From Mermis nigrescens (taxonomy: Eukaryota; Nematoda; Enoplea; Mermithida; Mermithidae), in NCBI GenBank assembly GCA_036768485.1, contig JAVLUZ010000157.1, forward strand, positions 14,573,877 to 14,637,876: a stretch of DNA of 64,000 nt, read 5' to 3'. The notes beneath the pieces are model-generated. The model was not told the origin of the DNA. It was given only the letters and a program-made list of their open reading frames with translations, and searched no databases. Both the position numbers and the translations under genes were made by a program. Positions 22,485-35,686 of the stretch are shown piece by piece (position 1 is the stretch's first letter; each line of letters opens with the position of its first letter).

Positions 22485-25400
22485 CAACGCAAAAAATCGA
22501 TGTATATTCTGCGGCCTCTAAAAAAGTGTCTTTTTTAAATAATGTTCGAAGTTTCAGATAAGAGTGTATAAACGAAATCTATCAAGGTTACTTTTTTAAA
22601 TTGCTGGCACCTGATTGATAGAAAACTAAGAGGTATTGTATTTAAAGTTGTTTTATTTTATGAGCATTATAGAAAGCAAAGCAGGAACCGATTGATTAGT
22701 GCACACAATCGTTTCGGGCATGCTAGTGTATCTACATTAAGTCTGTTTCAAGTCAACTTACGCGTTTCCTACTGTTTTAAACCAACCATGTCTTCAATTG
22801 TCTTCGATGTTTGCTATTTCATTCAATTGGCTTGGAAGACTGTTAGTTTACTTAATATCATTTCCCATAGCTACTGCATAGACTAACGTGCTGCTGTTTC
22901 AATCATTGTTATGGTTGAATATTTATTTTAATCTGTTGGCCGCAGAATATACATCGATTTTTAGCGTTGCTTAGAGAAAGTGTGATTTTTAGCAGATTTT
23001 CCGACTTTAGGTAGATTTTTCCTAGTCCCCTCCTTTTACATCCATAATAATCCACAATTCCAAGTATATTCATCTTTTTTGTTCCATCGGAGCATTTTTC
23101 TTTGCTAGTACACTACTTTTAATTAGCGTGATTTCAGTACATCAGTCAGTAAACACAATCAGTAACATGCCACAATAATGACAACAGTCCAAGAACGCGG
23201 AAAACAATATTGTTCTTAACATCAGCATTATCCTTTTTAAACAAGACAACCTTATTGACACCATCCATTTTCAAATTAAAACTGCATTAAGTTATTTCTT
23301 CTTAATGTGCAGTTCACTTATAATCAAGCACAAATATTTAACCAACGAATTCACATTGCAAATCCTCACTCAATCAATACATAAGCACAATGTGTTGTGA
23401 CTTTTGAAATTGAAAACACCCAATTTTCAATTTTCAAATTGAAAATTGGATCAATTTTCAAATTGAAAGTTGGGTCAATTTTCAAACTGAAAATTGGGTG
23501 TTTGAATTTGCGATAAGGAAAATAATCAAAAGATAGTCACTTGGTTTATTTAAGCCGAGTAATAAAATAACGACCGTCCACCAATTCCAAACTAAACGCG
23601 ACTAATCTGATCGCTATGAAAAAGTTTTGAAAAATGAGCTTGCTAAGCGAGAGTTGTAAACCAAGAGAAACTTAAAGTTAAAACCGACCATTAAATTATT
23701 AAGAGAATTATAAAAGATTTTAAACTTTAAGAAAATGGAAAAGGCGGGATGTTGGTAAATTAGAAGGCAAAGTTTTTCGGCAAAAATTCAAAAACTTCAC
23801 GCAAATATCAAATGTAAGGAACACTAACGCTTTGATTTGGTAGTAAAATAAATTTGTAGTATAGACTACATATTAACAACAAATGAATAGTGCAAACTTT
23901 ACACAACTACTAGGTGTAGAAAATACTAACAGTTTACGGCTTATTAATGTACATGATTACAATAAAGCTGCATATCTTTGTCGACTTCTGTGCACAGTAG
24001 TGTGATTGCTGGTTTATTTTAAACCACTTTTGCAGGCAATTTACATCAATTAAACGATAGCTCTCCATGTGCAAGATTTTGTGAAACATATTATAAACAC
24101 GGCTAAGAAGGATTTAACTTTAATGCAACCCATTTAAGACAAAATTACATCTCTTCAATGATCTAAGGACACTTGAACATAATTTCTAAATCACTTTAGA
24201 TTACTTTTGAGGGTAAACAAACTCACTTAATTGATGTCTCACATATGAATCCTTGAAAATTTCTTTGACTTCAGTTACAAAGTCTCTGCAAGTCTATCGA
24301 ATTAAGGTTAACACGTAATGTAAACTTTACACAAACACATAGCGTAAAGAATATTTTAGTCGGATTCGTAATTTTGATATTGCTCCGATATTTCTTTCAA
24401 CATTTATGGAAAAATGAGTCTCCATAATGTTTTAAAGACAATAAACATTACGTTTAAACCACTTTGCAATACTGCTGAGTGTAAGCAAGCGCGCCCAACT
24501 GACGTATATATTTCATTCCCTGTAAATTTTTATATCTCAGGAAAAAATTTCGGTTTTTGCAATGCTCTAGAACAAAGGCTAACATGCAGTGTAAAAAATT
24601 ACTCGGATATTATGATCAACATTCATGAAAAAATTATGTCTCTACAATGGTCTGAGGACATATAAACAATGAGTGTAAACTACTTTACATCACTGTTGGA
24701 TGTAAACAAACGCGCCTACGTGACGTCTCACATTTGATCCTTTGAAAACTTCTAGACTCCAGGAAAAAAATTAGGTTTCTGGAATGCTCAAAAACGAAGA
24801 TAAATACATATGTAGTGTAAACTTCATGTAAACACCTAGTGTAAAGAAGATTTTAGTCAGATTCGTAATTTTGATATTGTTCCGATATTACGATTAATAT
24901 TTATGAAAAAATTAAGTCTACATAATGTTCTATGGGCAAACTAACAATTGGTGTAAACTACTTTACAACACCGTAGAGTGTAAACATATGCGCCAGACTG
25001 GCATATCAAATTTGGTTCCTGGTCCATTTCTAGACTTGATAAACGTGTCCCTGACTCGTAACCGGAGAAGCAGGCAGAAAAACAAGACGGAAACGCATTT
25101 TAAACTCCAAATTTTTGACTTTACACTCGCTAAATATTAATGTATAGACAATTTGCTTTGACATGCACACGATATAAAGCACTTTATTTTTATTCTATTA
25201 GACTTATCCCGACTTCTGGACGGAGAAAGTGGCGAACAAAAAAGGCAACAAAAACGTATTTTCCATCATTTAGAACACTGTAAACTTTAAAATTCCGTAC
25301 CGAACTCCCCATTGAGTTTAAAGAAATTCGGTTTGGTACAATTTGTAGCTTTTAAATCGGAGTACATTCCTGTGTGCCAAATTTCTCTTGCAAAAATTAT

Positions 25401-26214
25401 TTGGTATGATTTATTAATCAAAATTCGGAAAAAACGTGTTTTTTCGCTTATTTTTTACCTCTGATTTCGAACTTTACACCCCCATAAATAACTCAATATT
25501 GCGTTTTTTTAAATGCGGTTTGCTGCGATGTTTAGCCCCTGTGAGGCACTTTATTAATGCTGTCTTCGATTTACACTGACTCATAAGCGGAAAAATTTGG
25601 CAGAGAAATCTTAGTTAAAATCCGTTTTTTTACACCATCCACTAGAGTGTAAACTTTAAACCCCAGGATCTAACTCACCAAAGAGCATAGGAGACTTTGC
25701 TTATATGCAGAATGTAGCCCTTGATCCGCTCTGCATTTCTGTCAGAAAACATTTTAAAAACCTCATAACCGGAGTTAGTATCGGACATAGGCAGGTTGAA
25801 AACTCGACCAAAAAGTGCTTTTTCACCCCCAGATTTTTCGCACTCTTTACACTGCCGTTCGATAACTAATGCGAATTTCAAAAAACAAAAAAAGTGCCAT
25901 CTGTAGAATTCATCCCTCTATTATCCTATCCTGTTCAATCCTTCGAGTCATCAATACTCAGTTGTCCACATGCCGCAGTAAAAAGGTCCCAAAATTTGTC
26001 CTATGTTATAACGTTACACAAAAACTTTACACCTTCTTTACACAGTCAATTTTGAGTTTCAAGAAAAACAAAAATCACGGGCAGCGAATTTTTCCATTAT
26101 CTTTCTTTTAAAAAAACCGCACCTTCCAGAAGTGTCCCATTATAGCTGTAGGGGGTGCACAGGTGTTGGGGGTACCCAGAGTATATTATAGGTACGCGCT
26201 AACGCGCTACCTAA
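22485..26214 (+). mobile_element. Composite element: TIR module plus TTTACAC module, inside the Helitron
   Basis: The TIR module 22490-23118 has its left TIR reduced to about 30 nt and an intact right TIR. It is followed without a break by the TTTACAC module 23119-26214, a series of diverged units containing GTGTAAA / TTTACAC dyads, ending in a hairpin GGTACGCGCTAACGCGCTACC. The same order is found inverted at 55488-59094. No ORF of note. Confidence 0.6.
23409..23508. repeat. Cluster of inverted AATTTTCAATTTTGAAAATT-type repeats
   Basis: Four alternating sense/antisense copies of a CAATTTTCAAATTGAAAATT motif, opening ACACCCAATTTTCA and closing TGAAAATTGGGTGT. Strong cruciform potential. Confidence 0.8.
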
Positions 26215-27147
26215 GATATCACGTGATATATGACATCCTTTGCTACAAAAACAATAAATTTTGAAACATCAAAAATATGGTTTGACCTAAAAAATTTTCC
26301 AAAACATCCCAAACATCAAAAATATGGATTTGACCGAAAAAATTTCCAGAACATCCCAAAACATCAAAAATATGATTATGGCTAAAGAATTTTCAAAACC
26401 ATTCTGTAACGTCAAAAATATGGTTTTGATCAAAAAAATGTACAGGGGTGAAGCGGGAGGCGTCCCTATGCTTAAGCATTGCCATTTCGGGACATAGCCG
26501 ATTTTTAGCCAAACTTCGAAAATCGTAATAAATTCACTTTACACTATTTTCGGGTTACGGTTCTTTTGCCACTGCGTGCGTTATAACATAGGATCGGACG
26601 TGATATAGCCTACATAATGCTACAAGATGGACAATGTTATAGGGTACAATTATGTGATATGAGATACCCTCTCGGTGCCATAACATGCAGTGATATAAGA
26701 TAGGAGATAAACCTCTGCTATAACATATGAGTGATATAAGATATCACGTGATATATGACACCCTTTGCTACAACAAACAAAAAATTTTTAAAACATCAAA
26801 AATATGGTTTGACCAAAAAAATTTTCCATAAGATCCCAAAACCTCAAAACTATGGGTTTGACCGAAAAAAATTCCAGAACATCCTAAAACATCAAAAGTA
26901 TGATTTTGGCTAAAGAATTTTCAAAACCATTCTGTAACGTCAAAAATATGGATTTGATCAAAAAATGGTTGACGAAAAAACATTTTAAAAAATCCAAAAA
27001 ATAAAATATGGTTTTTACCAACAATTTTTTTAGAAATATCCCAAAAACATCAAAAGTCCCGAAAAATAAAAAATACAAGAGACATCTCAATTCCATATAG
27101 CTATCAGGCCTAAGTTCAGCCCGGGCAACGCCGGGCAGCTCAGCTAG

Positions 27148-28508
27148 TTGATTAATAAAGTTAAAAATAACTTTCCAACTGAATTATAACACTTTAACAA
27201 AACAGCGAACAAGATTGTTCATTCGCATCAACATCTACATCGCAAACAAGACTCCTTTTCTAAATCGTAATCATGGTATCATTAATAACAGTATTTTAAA
27301 AAATACAACGTTTCGAAGTCGAAATTAATTATCAGTTTAAGCTTTACACAGCCATTGAGTCACAAAAAACAATGTTAGATTCGTAATACTAATTTTACGG
27401 GGAAAAATTTGTAAAAAACTCATCTAGTACAACCTACAACCTCCTGGGCCTGAAGTTAACCTGAAGTGTAAAGTTTATCCAACTAGAGGGTGTGCAGTAA
27501 ATTGCAGCACTTTCGTAATCCTGATGGTATGGAGAAATCTCTATGTTTAAAAAAACACTTGGCCTTCGGTAATGCTCTGTAGTTAAAGTTAATTCTCAGT
27601 GTAAACTTTACGCCACCGCTAAGTGTAAAGAATTTATCTGAAATCCGATTCGTAATCCTGATGTTCCGCATAACATTTTACAAAAAAGTTATCCTCATAA
27701 CACTCTGGGAGCAATATAAACCTTAAGTTTAAAGTGCTTTACACCGCCATTGAAAAGACTGTTTTGTCCAGTAGAATATGTGACCCTTAGGCGTAAAGCA
27801 TTCTTGGAGTTGGGATCATGCCACTACTCATAACAGAAGAAGATCATAGACAAAATAGACGCAGAAACCTGTTATTTACCTCAGAACTTTAAGTTTAACT
27901 TAGAGCATTATTCAATATTGAGTGTAAATAAAGGCATCTTACTGCGATGTGTAATCCTTAAGACGTTTTTATTTTTTTACATTAGTCCAGACATACCGAT
28001 TCATGAGCGGAGAACTTATAAGACAGAATAATTGCAAGAACGTGTCTTTCACCACAAAGCTATTACTTTACACCTCCAGAATAACTCAGTGTTGAGTGTA
28101 GAGAATTCCAAACAAGTGCAGTTTGTAACCGCAGCCACGTACCTATTTTATTTTTAGAATAGTTCGCACAACCCGATTCAACAAAAAATGGGTTTTTAGA
28201 TAATTTCATTGTCTTCAATTTCAAATTATTGAATTGAATGAGGCATTAACACTGAGTTGTTTACACGCTGGCTGAAGAATGCGTTAAAAGTTTATACGTT
28301 AGAACTTACACCAAAACTTTACACGCCTGTCACAAACTAACTATTGGATATAAACAAAAGAAAGAAGAGCACATCCGGATTTTTAATCATCTGTCTTGTA
28401 AACAAATCGCACTTCCCATTAATGTCCCAGTGTTGCTGTAGGGGGTGGACATATGTTGGGGGTACCCAGTATATCACAGGTATGCGCTAACGCGCTACCT
28501 ATGATAGC
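27148..28508 (+). mobile_element. Partial third copy of the TTTACAC module
   Basis: Diverged match to 23200-26214: AACAAGATTGTTC corresponds to AACAATATTGTTC. Repeated GTGTAAA..TTTACAC units follow, and the end hairpin GGTATGCGCTAACGCGCTACC lies at about 28484-28504. No gene. Confidence 0.55.
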
Positions 28509-30254
28509 GGATTTTTTGTGCACCCTAGCTCTACCAATCGATCGATGGCAAAATGCTACTTGTCAGGATTTATCAAAATTTGTCACGTTTGCTAGAATCA
28601 GTATCATAGTGGTCTCATAGTCCATTTCATTTAAGTTTGGACATAAATTTTAATAATTTTTATCGACAGCTTAGCTGACAGCTTACGATAATTATGCATG
28701 AGATCAATGCTATAACCACAATTTATCAGCTTGTTGTCGGAGGTAGTTTTCAAAAGTTATGTAAAGCTTGAGTGAAGCAGACTAAGGTTTCTTGCTTCTT
28801 TAAATTTTACTCATGAATGACATTCAGACATACTTGGCAGTCTAAAAACCTGCTTTTAGACTCCAAAACTGTGGTTTTCGCACACAAGCAGATTTTTCGA
28901 TTCTCATAAAGATTTCTTGAGATAAGTAATTTAAATAATTTTATCTCATTTTGTTATTTGGTTACTAATTTGATCTATTTATAATTTGTGCACCTTTCGC
29001 CGATTTTCAAAATTTTACAGTACTTTGGCGATTGGATTTAGCACTGAATTATAAATTTTAATCGAATTAATGCGTTTTTCATGACTTAAATGTCGCAATT
29101 TTTATTTACTGAACCGTTATTTATTAACGGAAAGATGGCAGAAAAGCTGCATATTCACATATATTCATCTGTCAGTGTTTCAAAACGACTGGAAAAATTC
29201 GGGCAACCCTCCTTCAATTTTGAAATGATGAACTACCCTTCAGATTGCAAATTATAGATGTACTTATGGAAAAAGCAACTCAAATAATTAGGTGCCTACC
29301 TGAACGGAAGTGCACTAGAGCTAGAAATCGCACAACGTTGCGAAAAAATTTGGGCAGATTTGCGGAAGTACTTTAAAGTTGTTGTGTATCCAAATTTCCC
29401 AAAGCTCCTACTCACGCTTGATTGTGGTACGAATAGATTGACACACACTTTAGTATGAAGCCCAAATGAGAAATGGAGAAAGCAGCATTTCAAACAGTAG
29501 TAATAACGAGATTTTGCCTTTAAATATAAAGGATAAAGATGAGTCTCACTAAGATTTTTCAACATCATAACTTTTTTCTACTAAGTTCGTACGCGTGGAG
29601 ATAGTTAATTAATATGGATGATATTCGCACAGCGAAATGATTTTTTTCAGACACAAATTTTGGGCTATAGAAAGCTAAATAGCCCTATACTCATTTAGTT
29701 ACCTTTGGTTAGGCAAAAATCATAGAATTATAATAAAAGTAGTACAATGAAGATATTGACTCTCAGATAGTTAAACTTGCTATAAATGGCCCTGAAACCG
29801 AAATTTTCTGTTTTCAAGCGTTTTACCTACATATGTACACATTTAATGCAACATAGGCACCTTCAGAAATTAGGATCTTCCGCTATTTTTTATATAGCCT
29901 CGGATTGTTGTTAGCAGAGAACAGGAAAAAATCTACTCAATATCATAGATATCACTTCTACGAGAGCACAATACACATTTGCATAGAACATACTCGTACA
30001 TGGCTATTAAAACCTATTCTTTCCCAGAAAAAGCACCTTGATCCTTAACATTGGGCGAATATTAACGATTTTCGTGTCTTTCCGGTCCTAGTCTAAACGC
30101 TAAATTTTAGCATAAACGCCTGAGGCTTAGAAAGAGGTATTAAGTTCCTAACAAGATTATGAAGTTCTACGTGCATTTATACGGGTAGTGTGTTCAACCC
30201 TGTCATTGTTAGAAGTCGCAGCGAGAATCATAATGAGATAGCCACCTACCTATT
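28509..30254. other. Upstream region of the receptor gene, no gene seen
   Basis: AT-rich and largely free of the small-element families. It probably contains the receptor promoter; no core motif can be assigned. A 90-codon minus-strand frame at 29296-29568 has no recognisable domain. Confidence 0.4.
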
Positions 30255-30264
30255 TTAATTTCAG
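30255..30264 (+). promoter_or_regulatory. Acceptor-like site upstream of the receptor ATG
   Basis: A pyrimidine-rich tract ending TTTCAG lies 55 nt before the receptor initiator ATG. It may be the acceptor of a 5'UTR intron or a spliced-leader trans-splice site, as is common in nematodes. Only the motif and its spacing are seen; the function is inferred. Confidence 0.4.
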
Positions 30265-30319
30265 ACGCATTATTGGTGCGTAAGTAGCAGAGGACTACGT
30301 TTCGGGAATCAATATTAAA

Positions 30320-33300
30320 ATGATTTATTTTGCTACACTTATCTTGTTAATTTCTACTAAAAACCTTGTTTCAGGTACGATTAGTAATGAAAATATTTTA
30401 CAATTTCAAAATTACACGTTAAAAAATATGGAATTAACAATTATAACACATTAAAAATGTAATCTAATTAATTTTATCAAGGTTTGTTGTTTAATGTTAT
30501 TTACTTTTCTATGTTTTATTTATTTAGTTATTTATTGTTATTTATTTGCATTTATTTGTTGATTTTTTACTTATTGAACTTAGGAATATAATAATGTTTG
30601 GCGGTTTTGGCAAAAATTCTATCGGTGGGTCTACCTATATAGTGGTCTAACGAGATTTTTTCCGATGGGCCGGTGGATCTAACGAGATTTTTTTCAGTTG
30701 TGAATACAAAACATAAAATTCAGCGAACCTGAAAAGGGAATAGCTAACTATGTATATAATTATATATTATTACATGTATTTTAAACTCATAATCGTTTAT
30801 CGTAGTAATTATTGTTATATTTATTATTTTGGCCTTTTCTGTAATCTTATTTTAACGTTTGATTCTATAAGTATAACTATAGATTTGAAAACTATTTTTT
30901 CATAAACTCCAGAAAAGCTGCTAAACAAAATATCATCCGCAAGTGATATCGATATTTTAATACTATTAATTCATCATTCATCATACGTTTTATGCTTTGC
31001 AGGTGCCTCTCTTACTGATCTTGATCAGTTGTACGAAGATATATTTTACAATTACCAAAAATTTAGCAGGCCGAACAAAAACGCAACGGATAAAATAAGG
31101 GTCGAATTTTCATCTTTCCTTATTCGTATCATAGACGTCGTAGGTTTTCTCGCTTGTTCGCTAAAATTCAGCAAGTCAGAAGAGATTTAGAATTTTTTTT
31201 ATTTTAGGATGAAAGGAATCAAATCATAACGCTCAATTTGTGGCTTGAAGTGGTAATTTTCTGACATTCTTGTACACTTGTGCCTATTGTGGTCTCCTTT
31301 TATAGATTGATTGATTTATTCCAATATACCTTACATATTTTTTCATGAATATTTTGCATTATGAATTAGGTGTATCAGCAAAGGATCGTTTTGCACACAA
31401 ATTTAAATTTTAAATAATCGTCAAATGAATATCAATGGAACTATTTCTCTGTTTTTTCTCTCTAGCATCTCAGATTCGATGACGCTGGGATTTATTCCTT
31501 AACTAGCTCCACTAATCACTTTTTCGTTTCATTTTCCTTTTTCAGTGGACCGGTAGAGCGTAAAACAGATAAGTTACTAAATTGTGATTTTTTGTCGCAA
31601 ATTCGATTAATAATTTTTCAGCAATGGCGAGATTGGCGGTTCGTGTGGAATCCGGCTCTGTACGGCGGCGCTATGAAACTGTACATTCCGTCCGAACAAA
31701 TTTGGACCCCCGATATCGTCCTCTATAACAAGTAAAAAGCATTGAGGCTTAAAAAATTTTGAGTTGATGAGTTGAGATAGCGCTTTTAATTTAAGCGCTG
31801 ATGGGCTACCGCACATGCCTAAGGTGACTGATGTGCTGGTTTATCACGATGGAAGGGTCCTGTGGTCTACACCTTCTATATATAAGGCGTTCTGTCAGGT
31901 AAACTTCTGATTTCCTGATTAAGATCATAGTTAAGCGTGACTGACAGCTGTCGCACTGGACAGAATAAGAATTCAAGGAAAATCTTGAAATTCCAATGAT
32001 CTTCTACTTTGGGTATTTTTAGTGAATTCATGGAAATCGGTAATCGGCTAGGATTGTTAATCGTTTTCACAGCGTTACTTGCCGGTACTGAAGCGTTCTC
32101 CTTGAAACTTTGGTGGAATAGCTTATCACGATAAAAGAATGTTTTGACATTTCCCGCTGAAAAGAAAATTTTAAAATGACGTAAATTTCGTTTTTTTATC
32201 TTAATATTGAAGCCAGTGGTTTTTAAAGTGCATTTTTAGTAGAATACAAATATTTTTAAAAGATTTTAATGCTGAAAAATACATTTTAAAAATTAATGAT
32301 ATTATATGTTAACGTTTAACAACGCTAGTACGGACCAATTAAAAACTAGTAGATAAAATATCATCTCTCATTTCCTAAAGTCCATAAATACTGAAAAGTT
32401 CGATAATAAGGTGAAGTTTGACTATTAATAATTAATTTCGAAAACTAAAATTAGCAATAAGTCAAGTAATCTGGAAAAAAATTGCCGACTAACAAATTAA
32501 CGCGCCTTGCGGCATTTTGCTCAAGGATCTATAAACTGATTCCAAAAAAATCTGCATCTAATCTTAATTCCGGAGAACTCTAAAATTCGCATAGATTGAC
32601 ACTACGTATTTTCCGTACGACGAACAAAGGTGCAAAATGAAATTCGGAGGTTGGACTCACGACGGTTACGCGATGGATCTGAGGCAAATGACGGGAAATC
32701 AAAAATTACGGACTATTATTGACCCTGAGGATAATAAAGAGGGTCAAATACTTATGCAAGGCATGGACTTGTCTTATTACCACAAGTGAGCTTTGACTTT
32801 TCTTTACTATGCTATGTCGGTTCTCTTTCAAAAACGTACATATCTGAAACGCTTATCAAAAATTACAAAAAAATTTGGTAAAAAATTTAGAAACTGCGTA
32901 CATCTTAAGCTTTGCATAAGCACATGTTAATCTTGAAAGTTGCATCTGAAATACTTAGCGACCGGTCAATGGTCTGTTTGACGAAATCAATAAAATTGCG
33001 ACAAAATTAACTACGTTGGCATACTGATAGTAGAAAATTAAACCTAAAATAATGTGATAGTTTATTAAGTTGTGGCAATAAATCCGATAATTATTGTAAT
33101 ATTACTGAGTTATAAAATCTAGCTTATGATTACGTTATTCGATTGACTGATCAATCAGATTTTCCGGCTGATCGCAAAAAACACAAAAAGGGACTATGAA
33201 CTTTTTGCAGAAGTGCTGAATGGGATTTGATGAATTTGACCAGCATACGACACGAGCGCCTGTACCCCGGGTGCTGTGGACAGCTTTTTTACATCGACAT

Positions 33301-35611
33301 CACGTTTTGGATAACAATTCGACGCAAAGCTCTATTTTTCACCATTAATCTTGTGGTAATTTTCGGTGCGCTTTATTACTCAAGTTTGTTGACTTGTATT
33401 GACAAGTGGGTACAAACATTACAAAATTTCTATTATCTATTTATCTAGGAATATCACTAGGCCCACCCATAAGACATGACCAATTTTAGAAGCCAGCTTT
33501 CGCAAGTATGTCCGCTTTCGCAGCGCTTCTTTAGAGAAGTCAGAAATTTCACACAGAGTTTCTCCCAAGATCATAAATCTTATAGTCTTACAAGACTGAT
33601 TCTAAAATTAGTCTTATCTTAACGGTGGGCCTAGTGATATTCCTAGATAAATAGATAATTAGAAATTTTGTTATGTTTGTACCCACTTGTCAATACAAGC
33701 CAACAAACTTGGGAACTAAAACGCAGCGAAAAAAGTCAGCTTGTGTTCACTTTTTGCTAGGTCATCCATCATCTGTGGATTATAATTGATGTAACTACAT
33801 ACAATATAAATGGTATATTTGAAGAACATCGTTTTCCGGAATATTTCGATTTCATGTTTCTCAGTATCTATGCATATGTAAATTATTTTCCCAAAGCTTA
33901 CTTTTTTATATTCAATCTTCACCTAGACATTCCTTGAAAATTGCAATTTGTACTTCAATTTTGCTTTTATTCACTCTGAATTTGATTTTCCTCACATTTC
34001 GTCTCTTTTAGTTGAAAGTAGCCTTGCTCAAAGATCTATCCTAAATGCCAAAACGTTTATTTCCCTAAACGATAGCTCCACGGATAAAAATAAAATCGGT
34101 TACGAAATTAGTTTTATGGAAGCGTCTCGAAATAAGATCAGCCGATTGAGGACATTGTCTAAACTGAACGAAATTCAGAGCTTGATTCGCTGAGATTCGA
34201 TGGTTTCTTTCAATAAATTTCGTTTTTTGTGCCCAACAGATACCGTGTATGCTGATCGCTTTTTTGACCACATTCGTTTTCTACCTCACTGATCACAAGA
34301 TCACGTTCGCCATATCGGTTCTAGTCGCTTTGAGCGTATTTTTCTTGGTTCTCATCGATCTTGTGCCGCCGACGAGCCTAGTAGTGGCCATGTTCGCCCA
34401 ATATTTATTATTCACCATGTTTCTGGTCACCATAAGCATTTTGGCAACTGTGGTCATACTCAACATACAGCACAGGGATAGCGCCACGCATCACATGCCT
34501 CGTTGGGTGCGAATCCTCTTCCTCAGGCATCTGCCACGAATTTTGCGCATGAATGTGCCCAATTGGCATCAGGTAATGAATAGTTTCGACAGATTCAGTT
34601 ACAATCTATAATTAATTTCTCCTTCAAAATGATGTGAAATGCTATTTTTTCCAAAATGCAATTGTTATTATTCCAAAATAATGACAGCACGACAAGGGCC
34701 TTACGCCTTATCAGCATTAAAAGCTAGATTACTCAGTAATTTATTAGTCAAACATAATCAGAAGAGTATTTTGTAATATTTAGGGGAGGTAATTTGTTAA
34801 ACTTAAAGGGTGCATGCGGTCAAATACTTTCGTAACGTTTTTTCAGTTAGGCTTTGTAGTTAGGCGACGTAATCTTTTTTTTAAATGCAACAGCAAAATA
34901 TTTAGAAAAATTTGGTACGAGTAAATAAAATATGCTTAAAAATTCTAGAAGAACCATTTTGCCTCACAACCTTTCATTTTTAGTAATGAAAAGTAAATAA
35001 AATATTTTTAGTAATTAATTTTTAATTTTCAGTAACTTCAGACATGCGGAAATAAATATGTAACCACAGCTATACGAATAATTTGCAATACGTGCATATA
35101 AATCTGTCATATACGATTTTTCTTATTTTCTCAATAAAAAAACCAAAATGAACTTGCTTTTCAATAATATCACGATGATCGGATGGGAAAATCTTTTTTC
35201 CAAGCTACACTGACCTTTAAGATGATAGGATCAAAACATATGATGAAAGAATTTGTCGACGATTTTCTTCTCGAATGTTTTTAGAAGCATTATGGGCACT
35301 TTAAGACCTTATTTTTGAGTTGGTATTTTTTAAGGCTGACCAAAATCTTGCTCACATTAAAAAACTAGTTCGGACAACGAAAACAATGAACGACAGATTC
35401 CGCAGTTCGTTTCTGAGAAGGCCCAGCGCTTACTTCCTTTCTATTGACGAGCAGGACGAGCTGCTAGGAGGTCCACTGGCTCATTCAGCTTCTTCCAGAG
35501 GCATGCATCCAAATCTTTTGAAGGAAATGATTGACGACGTTCGTTTTATAGCTATGCATTTTGCGTCTTTGGATGATGAGAAAAAAGTACTTTTTTCGCA
35601 AATTAAAAAGA

Positions 35612-35642
<31 letters not shown>

Positions 35643-35645
35643 ATA

Positions 35646-35686
<41 letters not shown>

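Larger units (their letters stand above)
21742..27147 (+). mobile_element. Helitron-like element, non-autonomous, with nested insertion
   Basis: The 5' end TCTACTATATATTTGTGAAA follows an A, and the AAAGTTTGTTTGTATGTT that follows is typical of Helitron 5' ends. At the 3' end the stem-loop GCCCGGGCAACGCCGGGC (27119-27136) lies a few bases before CTAG (27144-27147), which is followed by T. These are the diagnostic TC / hairpin-CTRR / A-T target features. No Rep or helicase ORF. Tandem internal units occur at about 22000-22484, 26215-26735 and 26736-27105; the first and second are separated by a composite insertion. Confidence 0.65.

Noticed and set aside
29296..29568. 90-codon minus-strand frame upstream of the receptor
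   Set aside because: No domain, no splice context, composition like neighbouring non-coding DNA.
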